Shown here: one piece after another, positions 32,511 to 44,080 of the stretch
How positions within the stretch are numbered: the stretch's first letter is position 1
How the letters are laid out: each line of letters opens with the position of its first letter
Position numbers and translations under genes: made by a program
Notes under the pieces: generated by a model
What the model saw: the letters and a program-made list of their open reading frames with translations, nothing else
What the model was told of the DNA's origin: nothing
Database searches by the model: none
Source: a virus
Reading direction: 5' to 3' (one strand)
Length of the DNA: 44,778 nucleotides
IMG/VR virus record: IMGVR_UViG_3300010885_022212
Span: 1-44,778 of that record

Positions 32511-33628
32511 TCAGTACCGTACATACCTTCTAAATTCAGATCTGAATGCGGTTCATACCAGCCATTTCCTTGGTAGATATCTAATACTTGTTGGAAGTAG
32601 TGTTCATATTTTCTAGCTATCACACTCATGGAGTAATTAGCATTTGCCCAGGCGGCACATGTATAGGGGTTAATGTTTTTAATATTATTAATAGCCCATA
32701 TAAAATCACCCATAGTTCTTCCACGATAACCCGTAACTCCGTGAGGATTGACTTCTGTAAAAGCTCCCCAATCAGATGAAATTACCGGAGTTCCGGACAT
32801 GTGGTATTCTACTTGTACTCCTCCAAATGGTTCTATGTAGGTGCTCGCAATAAAACCAGCCTTTGCCTTAGACATCAGCTTTCTTCGGGTTTCAATATCT
32901 GCGTAACCTATACATTCAACATGAGACGGCCATTCTTTGAGACCCACATTAGAAGGATCTCCCTGACCTGCTATAATTAATTTGTGTCCAGTTTTTTCAG
33001 TGGCCTGAATGGCTATGTCTACTCCCTTGGCGCTAGTTATTCGGCCCAGAGCTAAAATGTAATCATCTTTCTCTGCTTCAAATGTAAATTCTGTAGGATC
33101 AAAATAATTGGGAATTACAGTATGATACCAATCCATAATACCCATGGCCACAGCATTCACTCCACACAAAGCATGCATTACTGCATAAGACTCATACACC
33201 TTGAAACGAGAAAAAGAATGTGGATATCCAATACCTGGTTCCACCACAATCAAATCCTGATTAGCATCACAGGCACCCTTAACTCCATATCCCCAAAAAG
33301 CTAAAATAAAATCATTCTTTTGTTTTCGTTTAGCAATTTCTTTTCCGGCTCTTTCATTAAAAACCGTATGAGCATGATCCCCTGCATTATGCTTGAAGAA
33401 ATTTTTCTTCCAATCATAATTGCCATAAGCAATCTCTAAATCTTCATCAGTGGTGACTGTAACATGTTCATCGGCATCTACCACACTATCTGCGTGTCCA
33501 TAATGAATAAGAGTGTGACCTCTCCCTTTCATCATCCTACAGAACTTGACAACCTTTTGAGTAAAGGCACAAGCATTATATTCTGGGGAACTAACGGTGT
33601 GTGGTAGACCTAGGACATGAAATCTCAT
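32483..33628 (-). CDS. Glycosyltransferase, GT4-like (GT-B fold), 381 aa
   Basis: This should transfer a sugar from a nucleotide sugar to an acceptor. The C-terminal half has the GT-B donor-site layout: ILALGRITSAKGVDIAIQAT (191-210), KLIIAGQGD (216-224), then EPFGGVQVE (266-274) giving the E-x7-E motif, and GTPVISSDWGAFTEV (279-293). The N-terminus (MRFHVLGLPHTVSSPEYNAC) and the VEPGIGYPHSFSRFKVYE stretch (129-146) form the acceptor domain. There is no signal peptide, so it acts in the cytoplasm. It lies among fibre genes, and could decorate virion proteins, phage DNA or host glycans; the sequence does not decide. Its 3' end overlaps the ferritin-like gene tail to tail by 28 nt. Confidence 0.88.
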   Translation of the reverse strand: MRFHVLGLPHTVSSPEYNACAFTQKVVKFCRMMKGRGHTLIHYGHADSVVDADEHVTVTTDEDLEIAYGNYDWKKNFFKHNAGDHAHTVFNERAGKEIAKRKQKNDFILAFWGYGVKGACDANQDLIVVEPGIGYPHSFSRFKVYESYAVMHALCGVNAVAMGIMDWYHTVIPNYFDPTEFTFEAEKDDYILALGRITSAKGVDIAIQATEKTGHKLIIAGQGDPSNVGLKEWPSHVECIGYADIETRRKLMSKAKAGFIASTYIEPFGGVQVEYHMSGTPVISSDWGAFTEVNPHGVTGYRGRTMGDFIWAINNIKNINPYTCAAWANANYSMSVIARKYEHYFQQVLDIYQGNGWYEPHSDLNLEGMYGTDYTCIMANK

Positions 33629-33637
33629 AATATTATA

Positions 33638-33689
33638 TATAAGATATTCATTCCTATTTTCAACTATTCAACTAAAATATTATCTTATA
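33638..33689. repeat. Inverted repeat, possible weak hairpin after the 1821-aa fibre gene
   Basis: TATAAGATA at 33638-33646 and its reverse complement TATCTTATA at 33681-33689 are separated by 34 nt. The pair spans the stop of the fibre gene and the region before the glycosyltransferase start. It is A/T-rich with no T-run, so a role as terminator or mRNA-end structure is only a possibility. Confidence 0.3.
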
Positions 33690-36600
33690 AAAGACACCCC
33701 AATTTCATTACAATTATACAAATTACCTGCATATGCAGCCTGAATTCTACACGAATTAATTGTTTTAGAATCAGCAATCGTAGAACGTGCTCCAATTGAA
33801 AGACCTCCATCAACAGCGGTTGTACTATAATAAACACCACCTTGTATGACATAGTATGCATCAATCATAGGAGATGTAAATGTTATAGTATAATCGCCAT
33901 TGGCATTACTAACAATATGGTCTACATTAAATGAGGCCTTTATCATAGATCTGATTGTCAAGGTTCCTGCTGGCGCATTACCATAGTCGAGGCTTACTTC
34001 GAATGTATAACTGTTGGCATCGAGCTCTGTAATAACACGGCCAACACTAGTGTCCCATATACTATAATCAGGTGACGAATTAGAATCCATCGCATTAACT
34101 ATTTCTGCTATCATACCCGTGGAATAACCATGAGATGTATGAGTAACAGTCACCAAGTTCCCGCTTCGGGTATAAGGCTTGGTTGTTTGAGGCACACCAC
34201 AAAAGGTTACCCAAGCTTTTGTTGAAAACCGAGTATCACTTCCCAACACAACCTGGTCACCTCCCGCATTGGTGTCTGGTGCAGCCGTATCCACTAAGGC
34301 AGCTGTGCCCAAAGATAATGATCGAGAGGATGCATAAGTTACTAATCCAGTGGAATTGACTTCTATAACGGGAATTGATAGAGATAAATCACTTATGGTT
34401 TTTGGAACATGGGTAAAATCACCAGAGGGCACACTAATAGAAGCATTTCTAAGATTTGACACCCAGTTAGTATTGGCTGGGCTATTGTATATAATACCCG
34501 GACTAGTAGAATTTCTCACCCATTTTCCGTTTCCATATACTCCACTATATGTTGCACCCGGAGATGTTCCAGCCGCCTGCCACGCAATTCCGTCTGTGGT
34601 ACTGTACCAAATGCCTTGGGTTCTTAAATAAAGTATTCCGTTTTGTTGAACAAAGGTTGCTGATGTGCCCAATCCCGAGACAACCAAGTTTCCTAAGGCA
34701 AATCTCTTTAGGTCGGAAGAATAATACACAACAATACGAGCCGTTGAACTTATGTATTGAGTGGTTATTAGTATATACAAAGAATTGTAGTATACAATGC
34801 TAGATGGACCCGTCGTAGACCACCCAGTCAAAGCTTTAAAATGTTCTCCATCTGTAGAATCTGTAATTGTTCCTGCATATCCAACACCAGTATATTTGTT
34901 GTTGACATATAATAAAGAATTAAATAGAGGAAAATTGTTATAAAGATTTGCGGGGCTCCGGGTGAATAGATAATCAGGTGGACTAATTCTTTTCCAATTG
35001 ACCAAATCTGTGGAAGTGCAAAGATAACTGCCACAAGTAATCCATCTACCGTTTAAATACCATATACCATATTGAGTCATCGTTGACCAATGGGATGAGG
35101 TCAGGCTAGAAGAAATATTGGTATAAAGATCTGTCAAGCTAGTTGGTGCTGCTACGGTCGTCCAAGTTATTCCATCTGCAGAAGATTGCATTATGACATT
35201 GGTGGTACTTGCATTTAAATAATAACGCCCATTCGCATATGTCATGGAATTTACCCCCACTGTGGTAGCGGGAACTGAATATGTCCAAGTAATTCCGTCT
35301 GTTGACATATAAAATCTTACAGTTGTACTAGAAATAATACAAAATTTACCATTCAGAAATTTTATGTTTGCAACAGTTCCGGTCCACGATGCTATTGTTC
35401 GTGTGGTCCAATTTATCCCGTCTGTTGAAGTTGTACATTTGCCAGCGGAGTCCACCATGACAAATGTATTATTACCAAAAACCACTCCTTTTATATGAGT
35501 AGCTAAACCGCCTGTAGCATAAGGAATAGAGCGCCTAGTCCAGGTCAGGCCATCAGAAGAAGTTGCAAAAGAGGTTCCATAGGATCCCGTAGGACTCAGT
35601 CTGTAATTACCGGCGGTTACAAACAGTCCGTTGCCGTAAGTCACGGTATTTAGGCCGTATAAAAAACCCGCCGTTGTTCCGGTATCTGCCGGAGAGAGGG
35701 CATTATAAAGTAATCCACTGACATATATTTCAGCCCAATCTTCCCCGTTGGTAGAAGTGTATATCCCTCTTTTTGTGCCTGTGCTGCTGCCGCCAACTGC
35801 CACATAAAGCCCGTTTGCATATGTTAAATCCGCAAAATTAAAAGTACCAATAGAGCCACCTGGTGCATTTCTTTCAAACCAGGTATTAGAATCTGTGGAA
35901 GTAATAAGCCTGTCTATTGTAGAACCCATTATTATATATTTTGAATTTAAATATTGAGCGCCCGGACTTATACTAGTAAAATAAGCATCTAAAGTTCCAC
36001 CATCAGCGATATTGTTTACACTTTTAATGACCCAATTAATGCCATCAGAAGATATGTAAATTCTTCCATAAGATGCAGATACCACAAATTTTCCTTCATT
36101 ATAGGTTATAGAGTTTGCAATAGTTGAAGAAGTTAAAGGAACTGAATACATTCCAGACAAAGAAATAGTCCAGGTAACTCCACCATTTAAAGAATAATAA
36201 ATAGTATCATCACACACCACAACATAGGTATTTGACCCCGATGCATAGGCAACTCCGGAAAAAGTTCCTAAAAAATTATTTGATTTCCAAGTTATTCCGT
36301 CTGAAGAATTTAATTTGGAACCAGAACCCAGAGCCCATATATAATTTCCAGCAACTGCAAAAGAAGAACCCAAATCTAACCCACCAGAAATAGTCCAATT
36401 TAGTGCATCTGTAGAGCGAGCATATGAGCCAGAATCTATTGAACCGTCTTTATTCTGCAATCTACATATATAAAGATTGTTAAAAAATTCTAAGTAACGG
36501 GCAGTTTTACCACCAAATACATTAGTGGTGTGGTTCCAGGTTGTCGTGTCTGATAAAGATGCAAGTGCGGCTAATCCTTTATTATCAGTTGCCAATAAAG

Positions 36601-39145
36601 GGGCGTATGGTTTTTCGGAAGATTTAACTATGGAAGTAATTACTCCGTACGCTGCATTCGCTACATTTCCGAAAAGTGGGTCCTTTTCTGCCCACACTCT
36701 ACTCAATCTTCCTAGAGTTAAATCTATATAAGATGACACAATACGAATCCCGTCCGTGTACACCACTTGTATTTTATTTGAATCTGGTGACAATGATAAA
36801 CAAATAGAATCATTTTGAATAGGATAGGCGCCTTGTGCGGCTAAAATGCCTATATCATTTTCACTGTTGTATAGAGTTAATCCAGGAGTGTTAGGGTCCA
36901 TTATAGCCCACCCCAAACCGTTAAGTTGATAACTTGTATCAAATCCTCCATCAATACCGTTTTTAAATATTATACTAGAATGGAATGGAATTGTTTGGCC
37001 CACATTATCATCTAAATTATACCCGGCTACAACAAAATAATGAGCATCTGTTTTTCCGGTTTTGACTCTTAAATATCCAATATTTCCTATAGCACCTATT
37101 CTAAGAGGATGGGTTGAACCATATAAGGCAGCATAGGGGCCTATATTTTCAGCTGCCGGATCAGCAAAATTATATATTGACTTCCATTCCATATACCCCC
37201 CATTGTTGCCGGTGTTCCAATTTATACCCGTTGAATGATATAAAGAATATTGAGGTACCACAGTTGCGGCAATTGATTGAGTAGGTTCACCATTGCGAGT
37301 TAATGCCCAAAAAAATTCACCATTATATCCAATTTTAGCAATGCTTGGCAATGTCCCGACGCCACTATTTATATGCAGTTGCAAGTTCTTCCATGTTAAC
37401 CCATCCGTGGAACTGTAACCATATGAAAAAACAGCAGGGTCTCCGTTTACAATTTTTATAAATTGATTATCAATACAAAACATGTTAACTAATATTGCAC
37501 TATTAGGGTTGAAGTACGCCGCAAAATCATGTAAACTATAATTCCAGGTGATTCCTCCATCTAAGGATACAGCATTTGCGTAATTAGAAAAACAGATAAG
37601 AATTTTTTTATCACTCTGTGCAACACCTACCACAGAGGGAGCAGTCGTCTGTCCTTGGAAAACTCCAATTTGAGACAACACAATTACATTATCCTGCCAA
37701 GTAATTCCTTCATCTGTGGAAATATGAGTTCTTATTTGAGGAGTTATTCCGTCAGCAAGATATTCTATTCCGGTATCAAAAAACAAAAGCCCGGCAGTAG
37801 AAAACCCGTAAGACCCCGCTGGCGAAGGATTTAGAGCAGACAAAGAACCCACACCAGAGCCGGTTACAATGCCGGTTAAGTGGCTGCCGTCTCCGTAAAG
37901 AGTTGTTGCTGAGACATAAGAAGAAAAGGTACCAGAAGAAATGCTTAAATTTGAAGGATATGCACCGGTGGCTCCAATAAGCCCTTGTATGCCTGTGGCT
38001 CCTGTGGTCCCTTGTATACCTGTAGCACCTAGCCCAGTAGCTCCAATAAGCCCTTGTATGCCTGTGGTCCCTTGTATACCTGTAGCACCTAGCCCAGTAG
38101 CTCCAATAAGCCCTTGTATACCTGTGGCTCCTGTGGTCCCTTGTATACCTGTAGCACCTAGCCCAGTGGCTCCAATAAGCCCTTGTATGCCTGTGGCTCC
38201 TGTGGTCCCTTGTATACCTGTAGCACCTAGCCCAGTGGCTCCAATAAGCCCTTGTATGCCTGTGGCTCCTGTGGTCCCGGTAAGTCCTTGTATACCAGTA
38301 GCACCACCGGGTGTGCCTTGTAATCCAGTAGCGCCTTGTATACCAGTAGCACCACCGGGTGTGCCTTGTAATCCAGTAGCGCCTTGTAATCCAGTGGCAC
38401 CTATTCCAGTAGCGCCTTGTAATCCAGTGGCACCTTGTAAACCTGTAGCACCTCCCGGCGTCCCTTGTATACCAGTGGCTCCTTGTACTCCCGTGGCCCC
38501 AGTAGGACCACCAGAGGGACCAGTAGATCCCACAGGGCCCGTGGCTCCTGTAGCACCTAGTCCCGTAGCCCCTTTTAGTCCCATGATGCCGGCAGGGCCA
38601 CTGGGCCCCGTTGATCCAGTAGCTCCCAATGATCCTGTGGCACCTGTGGGGCCTCCTGAAGGCCCCGTGGCCCCTAAGGGTCCTGTGGCACCTTGCACGC
38701 CTGTAGCACCAGAAGCTCCTATACCCGTAGCACCCGTAGCTCCTATACCCGTAGCTCCAGTAGCACCAGCGTGCCCATCTGGTCCAACATTTCCGGTTAA
38801 TCCCATAGGTCCGCTGGGTCCTGTAGAACCAGTCAATCCAGTGTTTCCTGTAAAGCCAGTCAATCCAATAGGCCCAGAGGCTCCATCAGGTCCGGTCGGT
38901 CCAATAGGTCCTGTGCTTCCTATAGGTCCGTCTAATCCAGTGGGTCCAATGGGACCGGAAGGCCCGGAGGCACCCAGAGGCCCAGTGGCTCCTAATAATA
39001 TAACATCTCTTACAACACCGGCTACGTAATTATTAATAGCACTCAACGGTAATGTGCTGGTAATATTGTTGTGACTAGCCAAGAGCACATCAGTCGCACT
39101 CGGATTGGTCACTAAAGGAAAATCTCTGATGGTTTTATTACGCAT
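33680..39145 (-). CDS. Giant fibre: collagen-like shaft, Asp-box (BNR) propeller region, C-terminal adhesin domain, 1821 aa
   Basis: Residues 1-51 ([20 protein letters not shown]) look like an anchoring segment and resemble the start of the 15064-19788 fibre. Residues 52-~394 are a collagen-like Gly-X-Y shaft. Residues ~465-1565 hold about 18 Asp-box/BNR-like motifs of the type [16 protein letters not shown] and NGGVTWT, spaced by 40-90 residues with [10 protein letters not shown]-type strands between. This predicts one or more large beta-propellers, as in sialidases and photosynthesis-type Asp-box proteins. No catalytic sialidase residues were identified. The last ~255 residues contain [28 protein letters not shown] and a final tip with [20 protein letters not shown]. 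These are common in phage fibre ends. The protein is probably a long fibre with a very large binding head. Confidence 0.83.
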   Translation of the reverse strand: MRNKTIRDFPLVTNPSATDVLLASHNNITSTLPLSAINNYVAGVVRDVILLGATGPLGASGPSGPIGPTGLDGPIGSTGPIGPTGPDGASGPIGLTGFTGNTGLTGSTGPSGPMGLTGNVGPDGHAGATGATGIGATGATGIGASGATGVQGATGPLGATGPSGGPTGATGSLGATGSTGPSGPAGIMGLKGATGLGATGATGPVGSTGPSGGPTGATGVQGATGIQGTPGGATGLQGATGLQGATGIGATGLQGATGLQGTPGGATGIQGATGLQGTPGGATGIQGLTGTTGATGIQGLIGATGLGATGIQGTTGATGIQGLIGATGLGATGIQGTTGATGIQGLIGATGLGATGIQGTTGIQGLIGATGLGATGIQGTTGATGIQGLIGATGAYPSNLSISSGTFSSYVSATTLYGDGSHLTGIVTGSGVGSLSALNPSPAGSYGFSTAGLLFFDTGIEYLADGITPQIRTHISTDEGITWQDNVIVLSQIGVFQGQTTAPSVVGVAQSDKKILICFSNYANAVSLDGGITWNYSLHDFAAYFNPNSAILVNMFCIDNQFIKIVNGDPAVFSYGYSSTDGLTWKNLQLHINSGVGTLPSIAKIGYNGEFFWALTRNGEPTQSIAATVVPQYSLYHSTGINWNTGNNGGYMEWKSIYNFADPAAENIGPYAALYGSTHPLRIGAIGNIGYLRVKTGKTDAHYFVVAGYNLDDNVGQTIPFHSSIIFKNGIDGGFDTSYQLNGLGWAIMDPNTPGLTLYNSENDIGILAAQGAYPIQNDSICLSLSPDSNKIQVVYTDGIRIVSSYIDLTLGRLSRVWAEKDPLFGNVANAAYGVITSIVKSSEKPYAPLLATDNKGLAALASLSDTTTWNHTTNVFGGKTARYLEFFNNLYICRLQNKDGSIDSGSYARSTDALNWTISGGLDLGSSFAVAGNYIWALGSGSKLNSSDGITWKSNNFLGTFSGVAYASGSNTYVVVCDDTIYYSLNGGVTWTISLSGMYSVPLTSSTIANSITYNEGKFVVSASYGRIYISSDGINWVIKSVNNIADGGTLDAYFTSISPGAQYLNSKYIIMGSTIDRLITSTDSNTWFERNAPGGSIGTFNFADLTYANGLYVAVGGSSTGTKRGIYTSTNGEDWAEIYVSGLLYNALSPADTGTTAGFLYGLNTVTYGNGLFVTAGNYRLSPTGSYGTSFATSSDGLTWTRRSIPYATGGLATHIKGVVFGNNTFVMVDSAGKCTTSTDGINWTTRTIASWTGTVANIKFLNGKFCIISSTTVRFYMSTDGITWTYSVPATTVGVNSMTYANGRYYLNASTTNVIMQSSADGITWTTVAAPTSLTDLYTNISSSLTSSHWSTMTQYGIWYLNGRWITCGSYLCTSTDLVNWKRISPPDYLFTRSPANLYNNFPLFNSLLYVNNKYTGVGYAGTITDSTDGEHFKALTGWSTTGPSSIVYYNSLYILITTQYISSTARIVVYYSSDLKRFALGNLVVSGLGTSATFVQQNGILYLRTQGIWYSTTDGIAWQAAGTSPGATYSGVYGNGKWVRNSTSPGIIYNSPANTNWVSNLRNASISVPSGDFTHVPKTISDLSLSIPVIEVNSTGLVTYASSRSLSLGTAALVDTAAPDTNAGGDQVVLGSDTRFSTKAWVTFCGVPQTTKPYTRSGNLVTVTHTSHGYSTGMIAEIVNAMDSNSSPDYSIWDTSVGRVITELDANSYTFEVSLDYGNAPAGTLTIRSMIKASFNVDHIVSNANGDYTITFTSPMIDAYYVIQGGVYYSTTAVDGGLSIGARSTIADSKTINSCRIQAAYAGNLYNCNEIGVSFIR
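37972..38290 (-). repeat. 69-bp tandem repeats in collagen-like segment
   Basis: Near-identical units begin at 37972, 38041, 38101, 38170 and 38239. Spacings are 69, 60, 69 and 69 bp, so one unit has lost exactly 9 bp (one collagen-type GAT triplet) in frame. Each unit encodes 23 residues of the pattern [18 protein letters not shown]. The near-identity suggests recent expansion and ready length variation of the fibre shaft. Confidence 0.9.
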
Positions 39146-39155
39146 ATTATAATTA

Positions 39156-39163
39156 TATTTAGA
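39156..39163 (-). promoter_or_regulatory. Possible late promoter before the 1821-aa fibre gene
   Basis: On the minus strand TCTAAATA lies 10 nt before the ATG at 39145, with its TAAATA core including the stop codon of the upstream vWA gene. It is T4-late-like but lacks the 6-nt spacing and may be accidental. Confidence 0.3.
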
Positions 39164-42100
39164 TCCAAGCTATCGGTTTTTGATCATCTCCCGTTAAGAT
39201 GTCTTCTAGATCATCTACAATGAAATTTCCTTCGGTGTCTATATTGAAAGTTATGTATATTGGCACACTACTAACCATACCCATTAAGTTACTAACTTGA
39301 CACACATAGACCCCCGAGGTTTCTGGCACAGATTTAAATATTTTATAATCAGTAAAGGCGCCACCAACTATGGGTGTATTATTATGATACCATTGATAAC
39401 TAAAGGGTTGTTCGCCAGATGCTATTATAGATAAGGCACAGAAAGATCCTACATTAATACTAAGAGCAGAAGCAGTCTGAAATATAATAGTAGGAGGCAA
39501 CTTTTTAATATGTATCACTTCTGTTTGTAATTGTTTATACAAGCCGTAATCATTACCAAATATGTCACATCTCCATTGAACCATGGTACCTTTATTGGCT
39601 AATAATTTATTAACATGAGTTCCATATACATCGGATAAAAGTTCTTTTCTGTAATTAGAATCCGAAGTTTTATCTTTCCATATTACATTATTATCCTCAT
39701 TAAATTTCCAAAATTGAAAATCATCTTGCTGACGCGCCAAGCCATGAGTGTTATAACCTAATATTTCATAATCAGATTGATATGGAGTAAATTTTTGGTT
39801 TTCCTTGGTTCCTAATATAACACCAGCCTTGGCACCAGATCCATAAGGCTCCATTATCCATTTGTTATCTATTCCATCTAATACAACGGGAGATAATTGA
39901 TCCTTTTTAGTCAATCCTCTATTGCGAGATCCATACTTTTTGGGATCCAAAAACACCGCTTCACTATTAGATAAACTTATAGCCGATAAATTAGTTTGAT
40001 TAACAGAATAACTATACCCTCTTCCTCTGTAGGTAGATACTCCCAAATTTTCAGGTAACATATACCCACCTACTTCATTTTCTGTTACGGCTAAATTAGG
40101 GAAAGAAACCGTGGCTGCGGTCGGAAAAAATCTATTATCCAAATTTGCATAAGGTTCCGCAGGTTCTATAAACACACCCGAATTGAAAATTATATAATTG
40201 GATATGCATCTGTTTTTTAGATACAAATTTTCAGAATAAGAAAAAGAATTTACAGCATAATAATGATATCTTGCTGGTTTATATTCAGAATATCCTTCTA
40301 ATAAAATATCACTTAGTTCTGTAGAGCCTTGTATAATACAATCTAGTTTATTAGACCGTAAAATAGATTCTAAATTAGAATACTTCTTGTCAAATATAAT
40401 TTTATTCCATTGAACAGTATTAATAGTAACATCAAAATTTAATGGTTGATCCCACCCTAAATCCAAGGCTCCAATTCTATTGTATTGAACATAATCCCCA
40501 GTGTTTAAAGACATGACAGAAATGTCTGGCTGATGGAGAGGCACATAATCATATACAAATTTAATTTGCCCAGCATAAACCACTGGGTTTGTAGGAACCT
40601 TTGCCCAAAAAGGTTTTGCCCCAAAAGAAGGGCCCACATTTAGGTTTGAAAAATTACTCATTTCATAATCCCAACCATCCAATTTAATATTGATAGTAAA
40701 TGATACACCCGGTTGATAAAATTCCACACCAGCAAAGGTGTCAATGTAGGAAGTGCCGCCTTGATGTTCGTATATTAAATAATCATTAGGTCTTAATATA
40801 ATATCAGATACCAATGTAGTTTCTATCCAATTACCACTTTGATTTTTGATAGCCTTGCGCCACACCGGATAGAAGGGCACACACCCATTTATTCTTGTAG
40901 ATATGTAACTTATAAAAGAATCATAATTTCCGTCCCCGGATACAAGATATTTATAAAGATTAAAATGGGTTTGATCTGAAGTAGCTATTTGTTCCATCAA
41001 GCTATTAGTTAGAGATAATTCTCCCATACTAATAGCTTGAATTTCTATACCTTTATTTTTATATTGTTTTGCTAAACTTACAATATCTGCGGAATCTTCT
41101 GTGGTAGATACCCCATCACTAATAATAACAATTTTTTGTATAGCACCTTTTTGAGGCGAATTTAAAGCCCCACTCAATTTTGATTGATTCGCCAGTGTAA
41201 CATTAAGACTACTGCATAAAGTTTTTAAATCTAAAAGAGTTTTGTCTAATCCAGGAGATGTTGGATTTAAGATATTGTCACACAAACGCAAAGCAGCTGA
41301 AAAGTTAGTTTGATAATCTGGAAATTGAGTGGGACAATTTAAAGCTTCTATTTGAAGATTTAGTTCATACTCTTCATTGGTAAGATAGTTTACCATTACA
41401 CTATTAGCAGCAAATCCTACTATAGCAACCTGCACAGATTTTTGTCTATCATAACAAACATTTGAACCATCATTTGTGCAGGCATTAATAAGCTTAGAAC
41501 ATATAGTGTTTACAGCTTTTTTAACTTTATCAAAATCAAAACTTTGTGATCTGCTATAATCCAAGGCTATAACAATGTCATACTTTACATCATTGCCATC
41601 ACACATGATGGCATTTAATTTTGGATATATGTAATTGCAAACAAAATAAGGTGAAGATTTGGCAGATATAGTATTACCAGCACCACTGGAACTATTAGTT
41701 CTAAGACCAGATCTGCAATAGGTATAACGCCGACCCGTTTTCAGAATCATTCTATCACCTACTTCAGACAATGTAGTATCGCTGGTTTTCCATCTACCAG
41801 TACCAAACCCAATGTTTCCATCTCCTTCAGTTTGATCTAATTGAAAGAAGGAGAATTGTGGGCTATCCTTTATATTCAAGCCTCTCGTGTCTACCCAAGA
41901 ACCTATAGTAAATTTATCTCCAAGACCAAAAGGATCTGCAAACAGATAGTCTGCTGTGCCGTTATAATCTGTGACCTTATTCCCTTTATGACCAATCGGT
42001 GAATAGTGTACGGCTTTACAAGAACATTGAGTCCAATAATTTTTATTAGATAAAGAAACCGGGTTAACAAAGTCTTGGTCTTTGTAATATTCATGTGGAT

Positions 42101-44066
42101 ATGTTTTTCCATACACACAATTCTTTTCATGGTTAATATATTTAAACACCTCATCAGCAAAGGTATCTTCTCCGCACCATATGAAAGATATCTTCTCATT
42201 AGCATTTGCTTTAAATGATATAGAACTTTGTATTGAACCATCCACAAAATGAGAACATTCAACGGCACTCATTTGGCCATAAATCATTATGTTTTGGGTG
42301 GTTATGTTTAAGTGACTCACCGGTTCACTTCCGTACCAGGCAGCTTCTGTTGCTTGGGTAACATCACCTCTGCTGTTTAATTTATAAATTACATCTGATG
42401 TGGAAATAGTCTGCCCGGCAACTGCACCGGCCATAGCATAAGAAGAATTAACCTCTGATAGTCTTATAGGTAAACAATCATTTTCTGTGAAATTGGTAGG
42501 TAAAGTGTCACCAGTTGTGAAAGTTTGTACCGGCCATTGTATATTATTAGTCCCCTTGATGATTGCTAAATCTGTTCTATCAAATTTATAAACAAATGAT
42601 ATCTCAGTATCTATCCCCGAGTGAATTTCCGGAGTTGTATAATCATGAGTTCTTTTTATAATGACATCTGCTTCATCAGAAAATTTACCCGCAGTGGCCC
42701 CTCTGTCTATTAAAGTACTTTGATTTAAATAAATGGGAAGGGAAGCTGTTAGAGGAAAATTTGTAGTATAATATTTGGTTAAAATGTCTACTTGTTGTTC
42801 GGTAGTTAAAGCTTTAAAGAATTTATCATTATTTCTTTCTAAATTAAAGTTTTTGAAAATCATTTCACGGGTATCTAGGTCATACCCAACAAACGGATAT
42901 AAAAACTCTGTAACCTCTCCGCCTTTTAATATGATATTAGTTCTACCGTTTACTGGTAAACTATATGGCCCTTGTAACCAAGCTCCTTCCACTGTTCCAT
43001 TTTTATCAGAAAATAATAAATCAGAATTTGTGTAAGTCGAACCCGGAGTTGCTCCGGATTGAATAAAAGAAGATTCTTGAATGTTTATAGGTGAATATGA
43101 ATTATTATAAACATTATGTTTTAATTCTTGATATCCACTTGGCCATAAAAACCAATTATCTCCCTGAGCCATTCCTACATTTAATATAAAATCTGGCTGA
43201 GCCACTTCTTCCAATTTTACAGCAGTAAGACCGTACAAGGTTTCACCTAAAAATTTTTGACTAATGGCTATTTGATTATTGATCTGAGAAGTTTGGCTGG
43301 ATAAAGAGGGGTTTGAAGTTACATTAGAAAGATAATCTTTGAATATGTTAGAGAGTGGAGTGTCTGACACCCTGTCTAAAAATCTAGTAGAAATCATGCC
43401 AAGTATTTCCTTTTCAGAAAAGGGATTTACATCATCTTTTAATGGTAAAAAATCTTCTATGTGGCTATAATCCAGATATTCTTTTACATCAACACTCGGA
43501 TCTGAGTCATGATAATTTGCAACATCATGCAGCTCTTCTAGTTCTATAAAGAAATCATTTTTTATAGAACTTAATTCCGGAAACATTGTTTGTATCGGCA
43601 ATGCCGGAATTTGAGTAACCAACCCGTCCCTTTGAGTAAAGGTTCTCAATACATAATCATATAACAAAGACTCTAAACCTTTATTAGAACCTATTAAATT
43701 AAATTTATTTTTAGCTCTTTTAACAGACTCTCTTTTTGAATTTAAAACTTTGGCCACCTCTGTAAGTTTCTTGGCAAAAAAAGGAATTGCTAAAATAAGA
43801 TCTTCTTGATTATTATAATCTATATCTTTTATAAAAAGATTAGTTTCATTTTGAGCAAAAATAAAATTAAGATCTTTAATTAACTGTATAAATTCTTGTT
43901 TTAATGCCTCCTTAGCTTTAGATGAATGCTGATTTTTGTTATTGTACCATTGTTTGAGGTATTGTATATAAGCAGATTCAGAAGCCCCGTGAACATCTGC
44001 ATAACTCTGTTGCATTTGCCATTGGCTAAAAGTCCATGGTGTTGAGTTTTCAGAATGATTAGACAT
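39159..44066 (-). CDS. Large virion protein with von Willebrand A domain and C-terminal Ig domain, 1635 aa
   Basis: Residues 1-170 are helical ([54 protein letters not shown]) and recall the N-termini of large uncharacterised baseplate proteins of T4-like phages. The ~200-825 region is mostly beta. Residues ~826-1058 form a vWA domain with a complete metal site (MIDAS): DYSRS (836-840), Thr920 in QTNFSAAL and Asp984 in IISDG. vWA MIDAS domains bind protein ligands through a divalent metal. Residues ~1523-1607 are an Ig-like domain ([20 protein letters not shown], then [10 protein letters not shown]) with the Cys, Trp and Cys core. The protein is probably exposed on the tail or baseplate and may contact host protein or other virion proteins. 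The gene is followed by the collagen/BNR fibre, 13 nt further along on the minus strand. Confidence 0.8.
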   Translation of the reverse strand: MSNHSENSTPWTFSQWQMQQSYADVHGASESAYIQYLKQWYNNKNQHSSKAKEALKQEFIQLIKDLNFIFAQNETNLFIKDIDYNNQEDLILAIPFFAKKLTEVAKVLNSKRESVKRAKNKFNLIGSNKGLESLLYDYVLRTFTQRDGLVTQIPALPIQTMFPELSSIKNDFFIELEELHDVANYHDSDPSVDVKEYLDYSHIEDFLPLKDDVNPFSEKEILGMISTRFLDRVSDTPLSNIFKDYLSNVTSNPSLSSQTSQINNQIAISQKFLGETLYGLTAVKLEEVAQPDFILNVGMAQGDNWFLWPSGYQELKHNVYNNSYSPINIQESSFIQSGATPGSTYTNSDLLFSDKNGTVEGAWLQGPYSLPVNGRTNIILKGGEVTEFLYPFVGYDLDTREMIFKNFNLERNNDKFFKALTTEQQVDILTKYYTTNFPLTASLPIYLNQSTLIDRGATAGKFSDEADVIIKRTHDYTTPEIHSGIDTEISFVYKFDRTDLAIIKGTNNIQWPVQTFTTGDTLPTNFTENDCLPIRLSEVNSSYAMAGAVAGQTISTSDVIYKLNSRGDVTQATEAAWYGSEPVSHLNITTQNIMIYGQMSAVECSHFVDGSIQSSISFKANANEKISFIWCGEDTFADEVFKYINHEKNCVYGKTYPHEYYKDQDFVNPVSLSNKNYWTQCSCKAVHYSPIGHKGNKVTDYNGTADYLFADPFGLGDKFTIGSWVDTRGLNIKDSPQFSFFQLDQTEGDGNIGFGTGRWKTSDTTLSEVGDRMILKTGRRYTYCRSGLRTNSSSGAGNTISAKSSPYFVCNYIYPKLNAIMCDGNDVKYDIVIALDYSRSQSFDFDKVKKAVNTICSKLINACTNDGSNVCYDRQKSVQVAIVGFAANSVMVNYLTNEEYELNLQIEALNCPTQFPDYQTNFSAALRLCDNILNPTSPGLDKTLLDLKTLCSSLNVTLANQSKLSGALNSPQKGAIQKIVIISDGVSTTEDSADIVSLAKQYKNKGIEIQAISMGELSLTNSLMEQIATSDQTHFNLYKYLVSGDGNYDSFISYISTRINGCVPFYPVWRKAIKNQSGNWIETTLVSDIILRPNDYLIYEHQGGTSYIDTFAGVEFYQPGVSFTINIKLDGWDYEMSNFSNLNVGPSFGAKPFWAKVPTNPVVYAGQIKFVYDYVPLHQPDISVMSLNTGDYVQYNRIGALDLGWDQPLNFDVTINTVQWNKIIFDKKYSNLESILRSNKLDCIIQGSTELSDILLEGYSEYKPARYHYYAVNSFSYSENLYLKNRCISNYIIFNSGVFIEPAEPYANLDNRFFPTAATVSFPNLAVTENEVGGYMLPENLGVSTYRGRGYSYSVNQTNLSAISLSNSEAVFLDPKKYGSRNRGLTKKDQLSPVVLDGIDNKWIMEPYGSGAKAGVILGTKENQKFTPYQSDYEILGYNTHGLARQQDDFQFWKFNEDNNVIWKDKTSDSNYRKELLSDVYGTHVNKLLANKGTMVQWRCDIFGNDYGLYKQLQTEVIHIKKLPPTIIFQTASALSINVGSFCALSIIASGEQPFSYQWYHNNTPIVGGAFTDYKIFKSVPETSGVYVCQVSNLMGMVSSVPIYITFNIDTEGNFIVDDLEDILTGDDQKPIAWI

Positions 44067-44072
44067 TGGTAA

Positions 44073-44080
44073 TATTTATA
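44073..44080 (-). promoter_or_regulatory. Candidate T4-type late promoter, perfect TATAAATA
   Basis: On the minus strand TATAAATA ends exactly 6 nt before the ATG at 44066. It matches the T4 late consensus exactly and has the same spacing as the motif at 13480 on the other strand, making it one of the two strongest promoter candidates in the window. It overlaps the end of the upstream partial gene. Confidence 0.62.

Noticed and set aside
37941-39029. 362-aa Pro/Val/Ala-rich frame on the plus strand (PVAP repeats)
   Set aside because: It is the exact antisense of the collagen-like shaft of the minus-strand fibre; Gly-X-Y repeats read backwards give PVAP-type sequence.
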